A stretch of DNA of 64,000 nucleotides from Methylobacterium terrae (GTDB lineage: Bacteria; Pseudomonadota; Alphaproteobacteria; Rhizobiales; Beijerinckiaceae). The stretch covers positions 3,992,001-4,056,000 of the forward strand of contig NZ_CP029553.1 in NCBI RefSeq assembly GCF_003173755.1, given 5' to 3'. The translations under genes were made by a program, and so were the position numbers. Within the stretch, counting starts at the first letter, position 1. Every line of letters begins with the position of its first letter. Positions 9,277-18,658 of the stretch are shown here, in pieces. Under the pieces are notes generated by a model, which saw only the letters and a program-made list of their open reading frames with translations, was not told the DNA's origin and ran no database searches.

Positions 9277-10710
9277 ATGACCGACTGGCCCGTCCACGGC
9301 CGCATCAGCGGCCCCATCGTGATGATCGGCTTCGGCTCGATCGGCCGGGGCACCCTGCCCCTGATCGAGCGCCATTTCACCTACGACAAGGCCCGGTTCA
9401 CGGTGGTGGAGCCGTCGGACGCCCACAAGGCGCTCGCCGACAAGCACGGCCTGCGCTTCGAGCAGGTGGCGCTGACCAAGGATAACTACCGCGAGGTCCT
9501 GACGCCGCTCCTCACGGAAGGCGGCGGCCAGGGCTTCTGCGTCAACCTCTCGGTCGACACCTCGTCGCGGGACATCATGGAGCTGTGCCGCGAGATCGGC
9601 GCGCTCTACATCGACACCGTCGCCGAGCCGTGGCCGGGCTTCTACTTCGACAAGAACGCCGGCCCCGCCGACCGCACCAACTACGCGCTCCGCGAGCAGG
9701 TGCTCGACGCCCGCCGCCGCAAGCCCGGCGGTCCGACCGCCGTGTCGTGCTGCGGCGCCAATCCCGGCATGGTGTCATGGTTCGTCAAGCAGGCGCTCCT
9801 CAACGTCGCGGCCGATCTCGGCCTGCAGACGCCCGAGCCGAAGACCCGCGAGGAATGGGCCGCGCTGATGCGCGAGACCGGCGTCAAGGGCATCCACATC
9901 GCCGAGCGCGACACCCAGCGCGCCAAGTCGGAGAAGCCGCAGGGCGTCTTCGTCAACACCTGGTCGGTCGAGGGCTTCGTCTCCGAGGGCAACCAGCCGG
10001 CGGAGCTGGGCTGGGGCACCCACGAGACCTGGATGCCGGAGAACGGCCGCACCCTGCCGAACGACGCGCCGGCGATCTACCTGCTCCAGCCCGGCGCCGA
10101 CACCCGCGTGCGCTCCTGGACCCCGACCGCGCAGGCACAGTTCGGCTTCCTCGTCACCCACAACGAGGCGATCTCGATCGCCGACTACTACACGGTGCGC
10201 CAAGAGGGTAAGGCGGTCTACCGGCCGACCTGCCACTACGCCTACCACCCCTGCAACGAGGCGGTGCTGTCGCTGCACGAGATGTGGGGCCAGGCCGGCA
10301 AGGTGCAGGAGAAGCACCACATCCTCGACGAGAACGAGATCGTCGACGGCATCGACGAGCTCGGCGTGCTGCTCTACGGCCACGGCAAGAACGCCTACTG
10401 GTACGGCTCGCAGCTCTCCATCGAGGAGACCCGGCGGATCGCCCCCTACCAGAACGCCACCGGCCTCCAGGTGACTTCCGCCGTGCTCGCCGGCATGGTC
10501 TGGGCGCTGGAGAACCCGGAGGCCGGCATCGTCGAGGCCGACGAGGTCGATTTCCGCCGCTGCCTCGAGGTGCAGACCCCGTATCTCGGTCCGGTGATCG
10601 GGGTCTACACCGACTGGACCCCGCTCTCGGGCCGCCCGGGCCTCTTCCCCGAGGACATCGACGAGAGCGACCCTTGGCAGTTCCGCAACGTGCTGGTGCA
10701 CGGCGCGTAA
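9277..10710 (+). CDS. hss: Homospermidine synthase
   Basis: The 477-residue protein makes sym-homospermidine from putrescine (and spermidine) in an NAD-dependent reaction; homospermidine is the characteristic polyamine of many Rhizobiales. It has the NAD-binding GFGSIGRGTLPLIERH near the N-terminus, then NLSVDTSSRDIMELC, YIDTVAEPWPGFYFD, SCCGANPGMVSW and HNEAISIADYYTV, all features of bacterial HSS in the saccharopine dehydrogenase-like superfamily. The ATG at 9277 gives the conserved start. A long perfect hairpin follows the stop. Confidence 0.93.
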   Translation: MTDWPVHGRISGPIVMIGFGSIGRGTLPLIERHFTYDKARFTVVEPSDAHKALADKHGLRFEQVALTKDNYREVLTPLLTEGGGQGFCVNLSVDTSSRDIMELCREIGALYIDTVAEPWPGFYFDKNAGPADRTNYALREQVLDARRRKPGGPTAVSCCGANPGMVSWFVKQALLNVAADLGLQTPEPKTREEWAALMRETGVKGIHIAERDTQRAKSEKPQGVFVNTWSVEGFVSEGNQPAELGWGTHETWMPENGRTLPNDAPAIYLLQPGADTRVRSWTPTAQAQFGFLVTHNEAISIADYYTVRQEGKAVYRPTCHYAYHPCNEAVLSLHEMWGQAGKVQEKHHILDENEIVDGIDELGVLLYGHGKNAYWYGSQLSIEETRRIAPYQNATGLQVTSAVLAGMVWALENPEAGIVEADEVDFRRCLEVQTPYLGPVIGVYTDWTPLSGRPGLFPEDIDESDPWQFRNVLVHGA

Positions 10711-10725
10711 AACCGCCCCTTGATC

Positions 10726-10758
10726 CGGCACCGCGCCCCTCGCCTGGGCGCGGTGCCG
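10726..10758 (+). terminator. Hairpin terminator after homospermidine synthase
   Basis: CGGCACCGCGCCC (10726-10738) pairs perfectly with GGGCGCGGTGCCG (10746-10758) around a 7-base loop. It lies 16 bases after the hss stop. No T tract follows, so it may act as a 3' end stabiliser or a Rho-assisted stop. Confidence 0.6.
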
Positions 10759-10824
10759 CAGCGCAGCGAGGCTGTCGCCCGTCCCCGCCCGGTGCTACCA
10801 TCGTGGCGGTGACAGGGAGCCGTC

Positions 10825-11391
10825 ATGTCGCTCGCGCTCAGGCGGGCCCCGCGGATGCGGGTCGCCGACTTCATCGCAATGATCCGCGACCGCCCGGACG
10901 AGGAGCGCTGGGAGCTTCTCGACGGCGAGGCGGTGTTGATGGCGCCGCCGGGCGAGCGCCATCAGCTGATCGTCAGCAACCTTCTCGCCGCCCTGCGCCC
11001 GATCGTAGGGAAGTTCGGCTGCCGCGCCCTGCCGGGCCTGGGGCTGCGCAACGACTTCGTCGACGACTACGCGCCGATCCCCGACGTTGTCGTCCGCTGC
11101 GGCCCGCTCCTTCCTGACGGCTACGCCCGCGACCCGATCGTCGTCGCCGAGGTGCTGTCCCCATCCACCCTGAACAACGACCGGGGCCGCAAGGCCGAGT
11201 TTTACCAGGGCCTCCAGACCCTGCGCGCCTACCTCATCGTCTATCAGGACGAAGCCCGGGTGGAGGTCTGGTCACGCGGGAACGGCCCGGACTGGTCCCT
11301 GCGCGTCCTCGGCCGCGACGACACGATCCCGCTGCCCGATCTCGGCGGGTCGATTCCGGTTGCCACCGTCTACGACGACATCCCTCTCTGA
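10825..11391 (+). CDS. Uma2-family (DUF820) putative endonuclease
   Basis: The 188-residue protein fits the Uma2/DUF820 group with a PD-(D/E)XK nuclease-like fold: MRVADFIAMIRD, ERWELLDGEAVLMAPP, HQLIVSNLLAAL, then the core PIPDVVVRCG, VVAEVLSPST and the lysine in GRKAEFYQ. The predicted metal-binding Asp, Glu and Lys are present. The biological role is unknown; such genes are abundant in cyanobacteria and scattered in Methylobacterium. It is followed by the short gene at 11406 after 14 bases. Confidence 0.82.
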   Translation: MSLALRRAPRMRVADFIAMIRDRPDEERWELLDGEAVLMAPPGERHQLIVSNLLAALRPIVGKFGCRALPGLGLRNDFVDDYAPIPDVVVRCGPLLPDGYARDPIVVAEVLSPSTLNNDRGRKAEFYQGLQTLRAYLIVYQDEARVEVWSRGNGPDWSLRVLGRDDTIPLPDLGGSIPVATVYDDIPL

Positions 11392-11405
11392 CGCCCGAGC
11401 CGCCC

Positions 11406-11753
11406 TTGCCCCATTTCGACGAATTCTACGCGAACAAGCTGCGCGGCACCCTCGGGGTGACCGATGCCGAATCGGTGCTCGACCTGCGCGGCGCCCCGCG
11501 GGCGCAGGCCGAGGCCTCGCTCGCCGACATGCTGGAGCGCAGCCGCTTCGCCAAGGGCAAGACCGTGGCGGTGCGGCTCGACGCCCCGACGCCCGGAGGC
11601 GGCGAGACCCTGTTCCAGCCGGTCGGCCGCCAGCTCCTCGACGCCAAACGCCGCGGCTGGGTCGATCGCCTGCAGACCCTGCCGTCACAGGACGGGCTCG
11701 GCTTCTACATCGCGCTCGCCGGGCGCCCCGACAAGGCGCCCGAGGCGCGCTGA
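11406..11753 (+). CDS. Hypothetical protein, 115 residues
   Basis: The start TTG at 11406 gives MPHFDEFYANKLRGTLGVTD; no ATG is available before residue 40, so the start is uncertain. The middle, SVLDLRGAPRAQAEASLADM followed by a VAVRLD strand, recalls a Smr-type alpha/beta layout, but the similarity is weak and I do not claim it. No signal peptide or membrane segment. It sits 14 bases after the Uma2 gene and 4 bases before the amidase, so the three are probably one transcript. GC-rich coding style matches neighbours. Confidence 0.6.
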   Translation: MPHFDEFYANKLRGTLGVTDAESVLDLRGAPRAQAEASLADMLERSRFAKGKTVAVRLDAPTPGGGETLFQPVGRQLLDAKRRGWVDRLQTLPSQDGLGFYIALAGRPDKAPEAR

Positions 11754-11757
11754 CCCG

Positions 11758-13197
11758 ATGGCCGCCCAGCCCTCCGCCACCAACCCCGCCGACCTGCCCG
11801 CCACCGAGCTCCTGCGCCTCTACGCGAACCGGACGCTCTCGCCGGTGGCCGTCGCCGAGGCGGTGATCGCCCGGGCCGAGGCCGCCGAGCCGCACCTGCA
11901 CGCGCTCTACGCCTTCGCGCCGGACGAGGCGCTGGCCTCGGCCCGTGCCTCGGAGGCGCGGTGGACGCGAGGAGAGGCCCTGCCCCTCGATGGGGTGCCG
12001 GTCACCATCAAGGAGAACATCGCGACGCAGGGCGTGCCGATGCCGCTCGGCACCGCCGCCCGGGACGACGCGCCCCCGAGCCTGCGCGACGCCCCGGCCA
12101 CCGCCCGCCTGCGCGAGGACGGCGCGGTCATCCTCGCCCACACCACCATGCCGGATTACGGCATGCTGTCCTCGGGGCTGTCGAGCTTCCATCCCCTCAC
12201 CCGCAACCCGTGGGACCCGACCAAGGGCCCGGGCGGCTCCTCGGCCGGATCGGGGGCGGCGGCGGCCGCGGGCTACGGCCCGCTGCATCTCGGCACCGAT
12301 ATCGGCGGCTCGATCCGGCTGCCGGCCTCGTGGTGCGGGGTCGTCGGCCTGAAACCCAGCCACGGCCGCGTGCCGCTCGATCCGCCCTATTACGGCCGCT
12401 GCGCCGGGCCGCTCGCCCGTACCGTCGCCGACGCGGCCTTGATGATGCGAACCTTGAGCCGTCCGGACGAGCGCGATCCCACCGCCCTGCCCCCGGCCGA
12501 CCTGCCCTGGCTCGACCTCGACGGGCTCGACGTGAAGGGCCTGCGCCTCGGCCTGGTGATGGAGGCCGGCGCCGGACTCGCCCTCGATCCGGCAAACCGC
12601 GCGGTGATCGAGACGGCCGCCCGCCTCCTCGCCGAGGCCGGCGCCATCGTCGAGCCGGTCCCGGCCTTCCTGACGCAAGCGATGCTCGACGGGCTCGACC
12701 TGTTCTGGCGCCAGCGCGCCTCGCTCGACATCGAGGCCCTGGACGAGCCCCGACGCGCCCGCGTGCTGCCGTTCATCCGCGACTGGGCGGCGGGCGGCCG
12801 GGCCTTGAGCGGCGCGACCGTCTTCCACGGCATGAGCCAGATGGCGGCGATGCGCGACGCAGGCCTCGCGGCGATCCGTCCGTTCGACTTCCTGATCGGC
12901 CCGGTCTCGCCGAACCCGCCCTTCCCGGCCGAGCACGCCTCGCCGACCAACGACCCGGCCCGGGCGATGGCCCACATCGCCTACACGGTGCCGTTCAACA
13001 TGTCGGAGCAGCCGGCGATCTCGGTCCCGGCGGGCTTCACGCCGGACGGGCTGCCGGTCGGCCTGCAGATCGCCGGGCGGCGCTTCGACGATGTCGGGGT
13101 GCTGCGGGTGGCCCGCGCCTTCGAGCGGATCCGGCCGGCGCTGCGGCCGTGGCCGGTGGTCAGTCAATCCGGACCTCGTGTTCCGTCCTTCAGATAG
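11758..13197 (+). CDS. Amidase of the amidase-signature family
   Basis: The 479-residue protein has the Ser-cisSer-Lys amidase signature: the lysine in GVPVTIKENIAT, the cis-serine in GPGGSSAGSGAAAAAG, and the nucleophile serine in TDIGGSIRLPASWCGVVGLKP. These hydrolyse amide bonds of varied compounds; GatA belongs to the same family but no GatB or GatC is nearby and the C-terminus fits a stand-alone amidase. The substrate is unknown. The ATG at 11758 is used though the frame is open further upstream. It converges on gltX across a palindromic repeat. Confidence 0.87.
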   Translation: MAAQPSATNPADLPATELLRLYANRTLSPVAVAEAVIARAEAAEPHLHALYAFAPDEALASARASEARWTRGEALPLDGVPVTIKENIATQGVPMPLGTAARDDAPPSLRDAPATARLREDGAVILAHTTMPDYGMLSSGLSSFHPLTRNPWDPTKGPGGSSAGSGAAAAAGYGPLHLGTDIGGSIRLPASWCGVVGLKPSHGRVPLDPPYYGRCAGPLARTVADAALMMRTLSRPDERDPTALPPADLPWLDLDGLDVKGLRLGLVMEAGAGLALDPANRAVIETAARLLAEAGAIVEPVPAFLTQAMLDGLDLFWRQRASLDIEALDEPRRARVLPFIRDWAAGGRALSGATVFHGMSQMAAMRDAGLAAIRPFDFLIGPVSPNPPFPAEHASPTNDPARAMAHIAYTVPFNMSEQPAISVPAGFTPDGLPVGLQIAGRRFDDVGVLRVARAFERIRPALRPWPVVSQSGPRVPSFR

Positions 13198-13206
13198 AAT
13201 GAAAGC

Positions 13207-13376
13207 GCGGGATCCCTCTCCCGAGTGGGAGAGGGGTAGGGGCGATCGGAGATAGCGCGAGGGTGACACGCTTCAGGATCAAGCACGGAGCGCCGAGCTA
13301 TCAGCACGACAGCCACAGCTTCACGCTGAAACGTGTCACCCTCACCCCTAGCCCCTCTCCCACTCGGGAGAGGGGA
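13207..13376. repeat. Long palindromic element between convergent amidase and gltX
   Basis: The left part (13214-13270) carries CCCTCTCCCGAGTGGGAGAG then GGTAGGGG and ends GAGGGTGACACG; the right part (13332-13375) starts CGTGTCACCCTC, then CCCCTAGCCCCTCTCCCAC and TCGGGAGAGGGG, nearly the reverse complement. Each arm also contains its own small hairpin. It lies between convergent genes, so it can act as a bidirectional terminator. The motif GCGGGATCC next to a CTCTCCC run recurs at 27151-27170, so it is probably a genomic REP-like family. Confidence 0.7.
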
Positions 13377-13409
13377 ACCGCGCTTGACTTAAACAAGCGC
13401 GCAGCATTT

Positions 13410-14756
13410 CTAAGCCGTCTCCCCCTTCAGCCGCGCCAGCGCCCGCGCCCGCCCGATCAGCGGCAGCAGGCCGGCGAGGTCCGGGCCGTGTTCGAGGCCG
13501 GTGAGCGCGAGGCGCAAGGGTAGGAACAGGGCCTTGCCCTTGAGGCCGGTGGCGGTCCGCACCGCTTCCGTCACCCGCTTCCAGGTCGTGCCGTCCCACG
13601 GCTCCGGCGGCAGGGCCTCGCGGGCGACGGCGAGGAGATCCGGCGTCTCGCCGGTCACCGGCGTCACCGGGCCCTCGACCACCCGCCACCACGCGGCGGC
13701 GTCCGACACCCGGGTCAGGTTCGCCCGCACCACCTCCCAGAAGGCCTCCCCCCGCTCCGGCGCGACATCGAGGACGGCGAGGCGCTCCGCCACCGTCGCG
13801 TAGGGCAGGCCGTGGACGACCCGGGCGTTGAGGCCGTCGAGCTCGTGCTCGTCGAACTTCGCCGGCGCGCGCGAGACGTGGGCGAGATCGACGAGGGCGG
13901 CCAGCTCGTCGAGGTCGGCGACCGGGCGCACCGCCTCGGCCGAGCCGGTGAGCACGGCGAGCGCCGCGACGGCCATCGGCTCGTAGCCGGACTCGCGCAG
14001 GCCCCGCAGGGAGAGGTGGCCGAGGCGCTTCGACAGCCCCTCCCCGCTCGCCGTGGTGAGCAGGTTGTGGTGGGCGAAGACCGGTACCGGGGCGCCGAGC
14101 GCGGAGAAGATCTGGATCTGGACCGCCGTGTTGGTGACGTGGTCCTCGCCGCGGATCACGTGGGTCACGCCGGTCTCGGCGTCGTCGACCACGGAGGGCA
14201 GCGTGTAGAGGTAGCTGCCGTCCTCGCGGATCAGCACCGGGTCGGACAGGCTGTCGGCCTCGACGTGGCAGGGCCCGCGCACGAGGTCGTCCCAGGTCAC
14301 GGTGCCGGGATCGAGGCGGAAGCGCCAATGAGGCCGGCGCCCCTCGGCCTCGAAGGCGGCGCGCTCCTCCGGGGTCAGCTTCAGGGCGGCACGGTCGTAG
14401 ACCGGCGGCAGGCCGCGGCCGAGCTGGCGCCGGCGGCGGCGCTCCAGCTCCTCGGCCGTCTCGTAGGCCGGGTAGAGCCGGCCCGCCCGCTTCAGCCGCT
14501 CGGCGGCGGCGTCGTAGATCGCGAGGCGCTCCGACTGGCGAAAGCTCCCGTCCGGGACGATGCCGAGCCAGGCCAGATCCTCCCCGATCGCCGCGGCGAA
14601 TTCGGGGGTCGAGCGCGCCGTGTCGGTGTCGTCGAGGCGCAGCCAGAACCGCCCGCCCTGTCGCCGGGCGAACAGGGCGTTGAACAGGGCCGGCCGGGCA
14701 TTGCCGATGTGGAGGAAGCCGGTGGGCGAGGGAGCGAAGCGAACGACGGGTGCCAT
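13410..14756 (-). CDS. gltX: Glutamate--tRNA ligase
   Basis: The 448-residue class I synthetase attaches glutamate to tRNA. It starts [20 protein letters not shown] with the HIGN form of the HIGH motif, has [12 protein letters not shown], the [16 protein letters not shown] segment, and [13 protein letters not shown] as the KMSKS equivalent. The C-terminal part from about residue 300 fits a GltX anticodon-binding domain, which rules out the short GluQ-RS. Alphaproteobacteria often have two gltX copies, one specialised for tRNA-Gln; which copy this is cannot be told here. The frame runs open far upstream, but the ATG at 14756 gives the family start. Confidence 0.93.
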   Translation of the reverse strand: MAPVVRFAPSPTGFLHIGNARPALFNALFARRQGGRFWLRLDDTDTARSTPEFAAAIGEDLAWLGIVPDGSFRQSERLAIYDAAAERLKRAGRLYPAYETAEELERRRRRQLGRGLPPVYDRAALKLTPEERAAFEAEGRRPHWRFRLDPGTVTWDDLVRGPCHVEADSLSDPVLIREDGSYLYTLPSVVDDAETGVTHVIRGEDHVTNTAVQIQIFSALGAPVPVFAHHNLLTTASGEGLSKRLGHLSLRGLRESGYEPMAVAALAVLTGSAEAVRPVADLDELAALVDLAHVSRAPAKFDEHELDGLNARVVHGLPYATVAERLAVLDVAPERGEAFWEVVRANLTRVSDAAAWWRVVEGPVTPVTGETPDLLAVAREALPPEPWDGTTWKRVTEAVRTATGLKGKALFLPLRLALTGLEHGPDLAGLLPLIGRARALARLKGETA

Positions 14757-14850
14757 GCCGGCTCTCGTAGAGCATCGGCGGAGCGGGGCGCAATCCGGTG
14801 CCGCGTCCCGGCCCTTGACAGTCCTTGCCCCGGCGCCGCATCGCGGACCC

Positions 14851-15834
14851 GTGACTTCCTCCCCTCTCGTCCCGCGCGACACGCGGGTCTGGCTGATCAC
14901 CGACGGCAAGGCCGGCGACCTCGCGCCCTGCCGCGGCCTCGCCGAGGCGTTGGGCGCCGCAGCCGACGAGCGGGTGGTCGCGCCGCGCCCGCCCTTCTCG
15001 TGGCTCGCCCCCCGCGGCCCGGCCGATCCGCGCGAGCGGGCGCTCGGTCCCCCCTGGCCCGACCTCGCCATCGCGACCGGCCGCCGGGCGGTGCCGGCGC
15101 TCCGCGCGGTCAAGGGCCGTTCGGGGGGGAAGACCTTCACGGTGTTCCTGCGCGATCCCCGCATCGGCGCAGGCGCCGCCGACCTGATCTGGGTGCCGGC
15201 GCACGATTCCTTGCGCGGACCCAACGTGATCGTGACCGACATCGGACCGCACCCGGTCTCGCCCGCCCGCCTCGCCGCGGCGCGTGCGCATCCCGACCCG
15301 CGGCTTTCCGCGCTTCCCCGCCCCCGCGCCGCGGTGCTCGTCGGCGGCGACAGCCGGCACGGGCGCTTCACGGAGGACGACGCGCGGCGCCTGCTCGCCG
15401 GGCTGGAGCGGCTGGCCGGCGAGGCGAGCCTGATGATCACCGCCTCGCGGCGCACGCCCGGGCCGTTGCAGGCGGCGCTGGCGGACCTGGCCCGCCGGCA
15501 GGGCGGCTTCTTCTGGGACGGCAGCGGCGAGAACCCGTACCTCGCCCTCGTGGCGCTCGCCGACGCGATCGTGGCGACCGCCGATTCGGCCAACATGGTG
15601 AGCGAGGCCTGCGCCGCCGGGGTCCCGGTGCTGCTCTTCGAGCCGGGGAACCTCTACCCCCGCCACCGCCCCCTGTTCGAGGCCCTGAAACTCCACGGAA
15701 CTGTGCATGCTTTCACCGGACGGGTTGAAGCGTTGCGGCCCAAGCCCTTAGACATGACACTCGCGATCGCGCAGGCTGTGGCGAATGCCTATATCGGGCA
15801 TCGCGACGCGCTCGCCCGCCGCAAGGCTCGTTAG
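14851..15834 (+). CDS. ELM1/DUF1022 family protein (mitochondrial fission ELM1-like)
   Basis: From the GTG at 14851 the product has 327 residues. It matches the ELM1-like family (DUF1022): [20 protein letters not shown] at the start, [55 protein letters not shown] and the nucleotide-sugar-type segment [20 protein letters not shown]. The fold is related to glycosyltransferase GT-B proteins; in plants ELM1 acts in mitochondrial fission, while the bacterial role is unknown. It is divergent from gltX with 94 bases between and precedes trxB by 31 bases. Confidence 0.82.
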   Translation: MTSSPLVPRDTRVWLITDGKAGDLAPCRGLAEALGAAADERVVAPRPPFSWLAPRGPADPRERALGPPWPDLAIATGRRAVPALRAVKGRSGGKTFTVFLRDPRIGAGAADLIWVPAHDSLRGPNVIVTDIGPHPVSPARLAAARAHPDPRLSALPRPRAAVLVGGDSRHGRFTEDDARRLLAGLERLAGEASLMITASRRTPGPLQAALADLARRQGGFFWDGSGENPYLALVALADAIVATADSANMVSEACAAGVPVLLFEPGNLYPRHRPLFEALKLHGTVHAFTGRVEALRPKPLDMTLAIAQAVANAYIGHRDALARRKAR

Positions 15835-15865
15835 AGCCTGACCGGCGGCAGCCCCGGAGACCCTT

Positions 15866-16858
15866 ATGTCCACCACCCCGCAGGCTCCCCAGCACGAGAA
15901 GCTCGTGATCGTCGGCTCCGGCCCCGCCGGATACACCGCCGCGATCTACGCCGCCCGCGCCATGGTCGAGCCGCTGCTGATCTCAGGGTTCCAGCCCGGC
16001 GGCCAGCTGATGATCACCACCGACGTCGAGAACTATCCGGGCTTCGCGGACGCCATCCAGGGCCCGTGGCTGATGGAGCAGATGCGCTCCCAGGCCGAGC
16101 ATGTCGGCACGCGGATCGTCTCGGAATACATCGCCAAGGTGGATCTCGCGCAAAGGCCGTTCCGGCTCGAGGCCGATTCGGGCGCGGTCTTCACCTGCGA
16201 CGCGCTGATCATCGCCACCGGCGCCCAGGCGAAGTGGCTCGGGCTGCCCTCGGAGGCGAAGTTCCAGGGCTTCGGCGTCTCGGCCTGCGCCACCTGCGAC
16301 GGCTTCTTCTTCCGCAACAAGGAAGTGATCGTCGTCGGCGGCGGCAACACCGCGGTCGAGGAGGCGCTGTATCTGGCCAACCTCGCCTCCAAGGTCACGG
16401 TGGTCCACCGCCGCGACACGTTCCGGGCCGAGCGCATCCTGCAGGAGCGCCTGTTCAAGCACCCGAACGTCGAGGTGGTGTGGAACCACGCGGTGGACGA
16501 GATCTGCGGCCGCGACAAGCCGGCCCCCTCGGTCACCCATGTCCGCCTGCGCGACACGACGACCGGCGCGATCACCGAGCGCAAGGCCGACGGCGTGTTC
16601 GTCGCCATCGGCCACCAGCCGGCGACCGCGGTGTTCGAGGGGCAGCTGCCCTTGCGGGCCGGCGGCTACCTCGAGGTGACGCCCGGCACCGCCATGACGG
16701 CGATCCCCGGCGTGTTCGCGGCGGGCGACGTGACCGACGACGTCTACCGGCAGGCGATCACCGCCGCCGGGATGGGCTGCATGGCCGCCCTCGAGGCGGA
16801 GAAGTACCTGGCCAACCTGGCGATCGGCGAAGCGCCGCGCCAGGCGGCGGCCGAGTAG
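15866..16858 (+). CDS. trxB: Thioredoxin-disulfide reductase
   Basis: The 330-residue flavoprotein reduces thioredoxin with NADPH. It has the FAD motif [16 protein letters not shown] (17-32), the redox centre CATC at residues 141-144, the NADPH motif [13 protein letters not shown] (158-170), HRRDTFRAE, and the C-terminal FAD motif [11 protein letters not shown]. Length and motif order are those of bacterial low-molecular-weight TrxB. The next gene is a LysR regulator of the LsrB/VtlR type, a pairing conserved in Rhizobiales, where that regulator is tied to oxidative-stress and envelope genes. Confidence 0.95.
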   Translation: MSTTPQAPQHEKLVIVGSGPAGYTAAIYAARAMVEPLLISGFQPGGQLMITTDVENYPGFADAIQGPWLMEQMRSQAEHVGTRIVSEYIAKVDLAQRPFRLEADSGAVFTCDALIIATGAQAKWLGLPSEAKFQGFGVSACATCDGFFFRNKEVIVVGGGNTAVEEALYLANLASKVTVVHRRDTFRAERILQERLFKHPNVEVVWNHAVDEICGRDKPAPSVTHVRLRDTTTGAITERKADGVFVAIGHQPATAVFEGQLPLRAGGYLEVTPGTAMTAIPGVFAAGDVTDDVYRQAITAAGMGCMAALEAEKYLANLAIGEAPRQAAAE

Positions 16859-16868
16859 GCGAAATCGA

Positions 16869-16897
16869 CCGGGGCCGGGGATGAGCCCCGGCCCCGG
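16869..16897 (+). terminator. GC-rich hairpin after trxB
   Basis: CCGGGGCCGGGG (16869-16880) pairs with CCCCGGCCCCGG (16886-16897), 12 bp perfect with a 5-base loop, 10 bases after the trxB stop. No T tract follows. It separates trxB from the regulator gene. Confidence 0.6.
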
Positions 16898-16964
16898 CCT
16901 CGTGTGGCGTTCGCTCTGAACTCACCGGCACGTTCTCAGGCCGGCCGGGGCTCTGGCGAGGGGT

Positions 16965-17864
16965 TTGACGGCCGTGGACTGGGACAAGATCCGGATTTTC
17001 CTCAACGTCGCCGAAGCCGGCAGCTTCACCAAGGCGGGCGACGACATCGGCCTCAGCCAGTCGGCCGTCAGCCGCCAGATCAGCGCGCTCGAGCGCGAGC
17101 TGAAGGCGCCGCTGTTCCACCGCCACGCCCGCGGGCTGATCCTGACCGAGCAGGGCGACCTGTTGTTCCGGGCCGCCCGGGACATGAAGATGCGGCTGGA
17201 GACGACCCGGGCCCGCCTCGTCGAGACCAGCGAGCGCCCGTCCGGCGACCTCAAGGTGACGACGACCGTGGGCCTGGGCACCGCCTGGCTGTCGCAGCGG
17301 GTGGCCGAGTTCCTCGACCTGCACCCGGACGTGCGCGTCGAGCTGATCCTGACCAACGAGGAGCTGGACCTCGCGATGCGCGAGGCCGACGTGGCGATAA
17401 GGCTCCGCCGCCCGGCCCAGCCGGACCTGATCCAGCGCCGGCTGTTCACCGTGCACTACCACGTCTTCGCCTCGCTCGAGTACATCAAGCGCTTCGGCGA
17501 GCCGAAGACGATCGACGACCTCGACAAGCACCGCCTGGTCTCGTTCGGCGGCGACCAGCCCTCCTACCTGATGGCGACGCACTGGCTCGCCACGGTCGGC
17601 CGCGAGGGGCGCGAGCACCGCACCATCCACTTCACGGTCAACAACATCTCGGCGCTCCAGCTCGCGGTCGAGACCGGCGCCGGCATCGGCATCCTGCCGG
17701 ACTACGTCGCCGACGGGAACGAGCAGCTGGTGCAGGTCCTGCGCGACTACGAGATGCCGAACCTCGAGAGCTACCTCGTCTACGCCGAGGAGATGCGGAC
17801 GGTGGCCCGCGTCCAGGCGTTCCGGGACTTCCTCGTCGCCAAGGCCCAGCGCTGGACCTATTGA
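16965..17864 (+). CDS. lsrB: LysR-family regulator of the LsrB/VtlR type
   Basis: The 299-residue protein opens with the winged-helix region WDKIRIFLNVAEAGSFTKAG, then GLSQSAVSRQISALE, typical of LysR regulators, followed by an effector domain (LKVTTTVGLGTAWL, VNNISALQLAVETGAGIGI). Position after trxB and the VDWDKIRIF start match LsrB of Sinorhizobium and VtlR of Brucella, which control oxidative-stress, envelope and AbcR small RNA genes. The start TTG at 16965 is read as methionine; GTG at 16974 is an alternative. The symbol is based on synteny as well as sequence and is moderately sure. Confidence 0.85.
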   Translation: MTAVDWDKIRIFLNVAEAGSFTKAGDDIGLSQSAVSRQISALERELKAPLFHRHARGLILTEQGDLLFRAARDMKMRLETTRARLVETSERPSGDLKVTTTVGLGTAWLSQRVAEFLDLHPDVRVELILTNEELDLAMREADVAIRLRRPAQPDLIQRRLFTVHYHVFASLEYIKRFGEPKTIDDLDKHRLVSFGGDQPSYLMATHWLATVGREGREHRTIHFTVNNISALQLAVETGAGIGILPDYVADGNEQLVQVLRDYEMPNLESYLVYAEEMRTVARVQAFRDFLVAKAQRWTY

Positions 17865-17871
17865 GGACCGG

Positions 17872-18642
17872 CTACCGCTCCCGCTCGCACCAGTAGGCGT
17901 GGGTGCGGTAGGGGAACGTCACCTCCGCCCGCCCGGCGAGACCGGGCGTGCGGGCGATGAGGTCCCGCACCCTCGCCGCCACCCGGGCGCGCTCCGGTTC
18001 GGGCAGGGCGGCGATGAAGCTCACCGACAGGGTGCGGTCGAGAATGACCTGATCGGGCGTGCCCGTATGGCCGTGGGCGAAGGCCTGCTCGTGCAGCGGG
18101 CCGAAGCCGTCGGCCGGGAAGAGCCGGCGCCACGCCCCGGTATGGTAGCGCGGCGCGTCGCCCTCGTGGGCGTTCATGATCGCGGTCAGCGCCGCCACCT
18201 AGGGCGCCGCCTCGTCGCGGACGTTCCAGACGAGGCCGAAGCGGCCGCCGACCTTCAGCACCCGGCGGATCTCGGCGAGCGCCGCCGGCGTCGAGAACCA
18301 GTGGAAGGCCTGGACGCAGACGAGCGCGTCGAGGCTTCCGTCCGGCAGCGGGATCGCCTCGGCGGAGCCGGCGAGCGCCGCCACGCCGGGCAGGGACGCG
18401 GCGAGCCGCGCCCGCATCGCGTCGACCGGCTCGACCGCGGTCACGTCCGCGCCGGTGGCCGCGACGAGGCCGGTGAACTTGCCGGTCCCGGCGCCGAGAT
18501 CGGCGACCGCGCGGCCGGGCCCGAGGCGCAGGGCCTCGCGCAGCCAGGTGCTCAGGGCGGCCGGGTAGTCGGGCCGGCCCTTGGCGTAGGTGTCGGCGCC
18601 CGAGGCAAAGCCGGTCGCGGCGGCGGGATGCAGGTCGCTCAC
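17872..18642 (-). pseudogene. Class I SAM-dependent methyltransferase interrupted by an amber codon
   Basis: The N-terminal part (18199-18642) reads GRAVADLGAGTGKFTGLVAA (motif I), AVEPVDAMRARLA and LDALVCVQAFHWFS, ending at NVRDEAAP with a TAG at 18199-18201. The same frame then continues VAALTAIMNAHEGDAPRYHT to the stop at 17872. In relatives the position of the stop is normally tryptophan (from memory of the pattern VRDE..PWVAALT), so a single TGG to TAG change is likely. Together the two parts give about 256 residues, the usual length. A sequencing error cannot be excluded. Function would be methylation of an unknown substrate. Confidence 0.8.
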
Positions 18643-18658
18643 GGGAATGCCCTCCGGA

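Noticed and set aside
14815..14851. TTGACA 30 bases before the GTG of the ELM1-like gene, possible leaderless transcript
   Set aside because: The matching -10 at 17 bases would be GCATCG, which is too poor; the hexamer may be chance.
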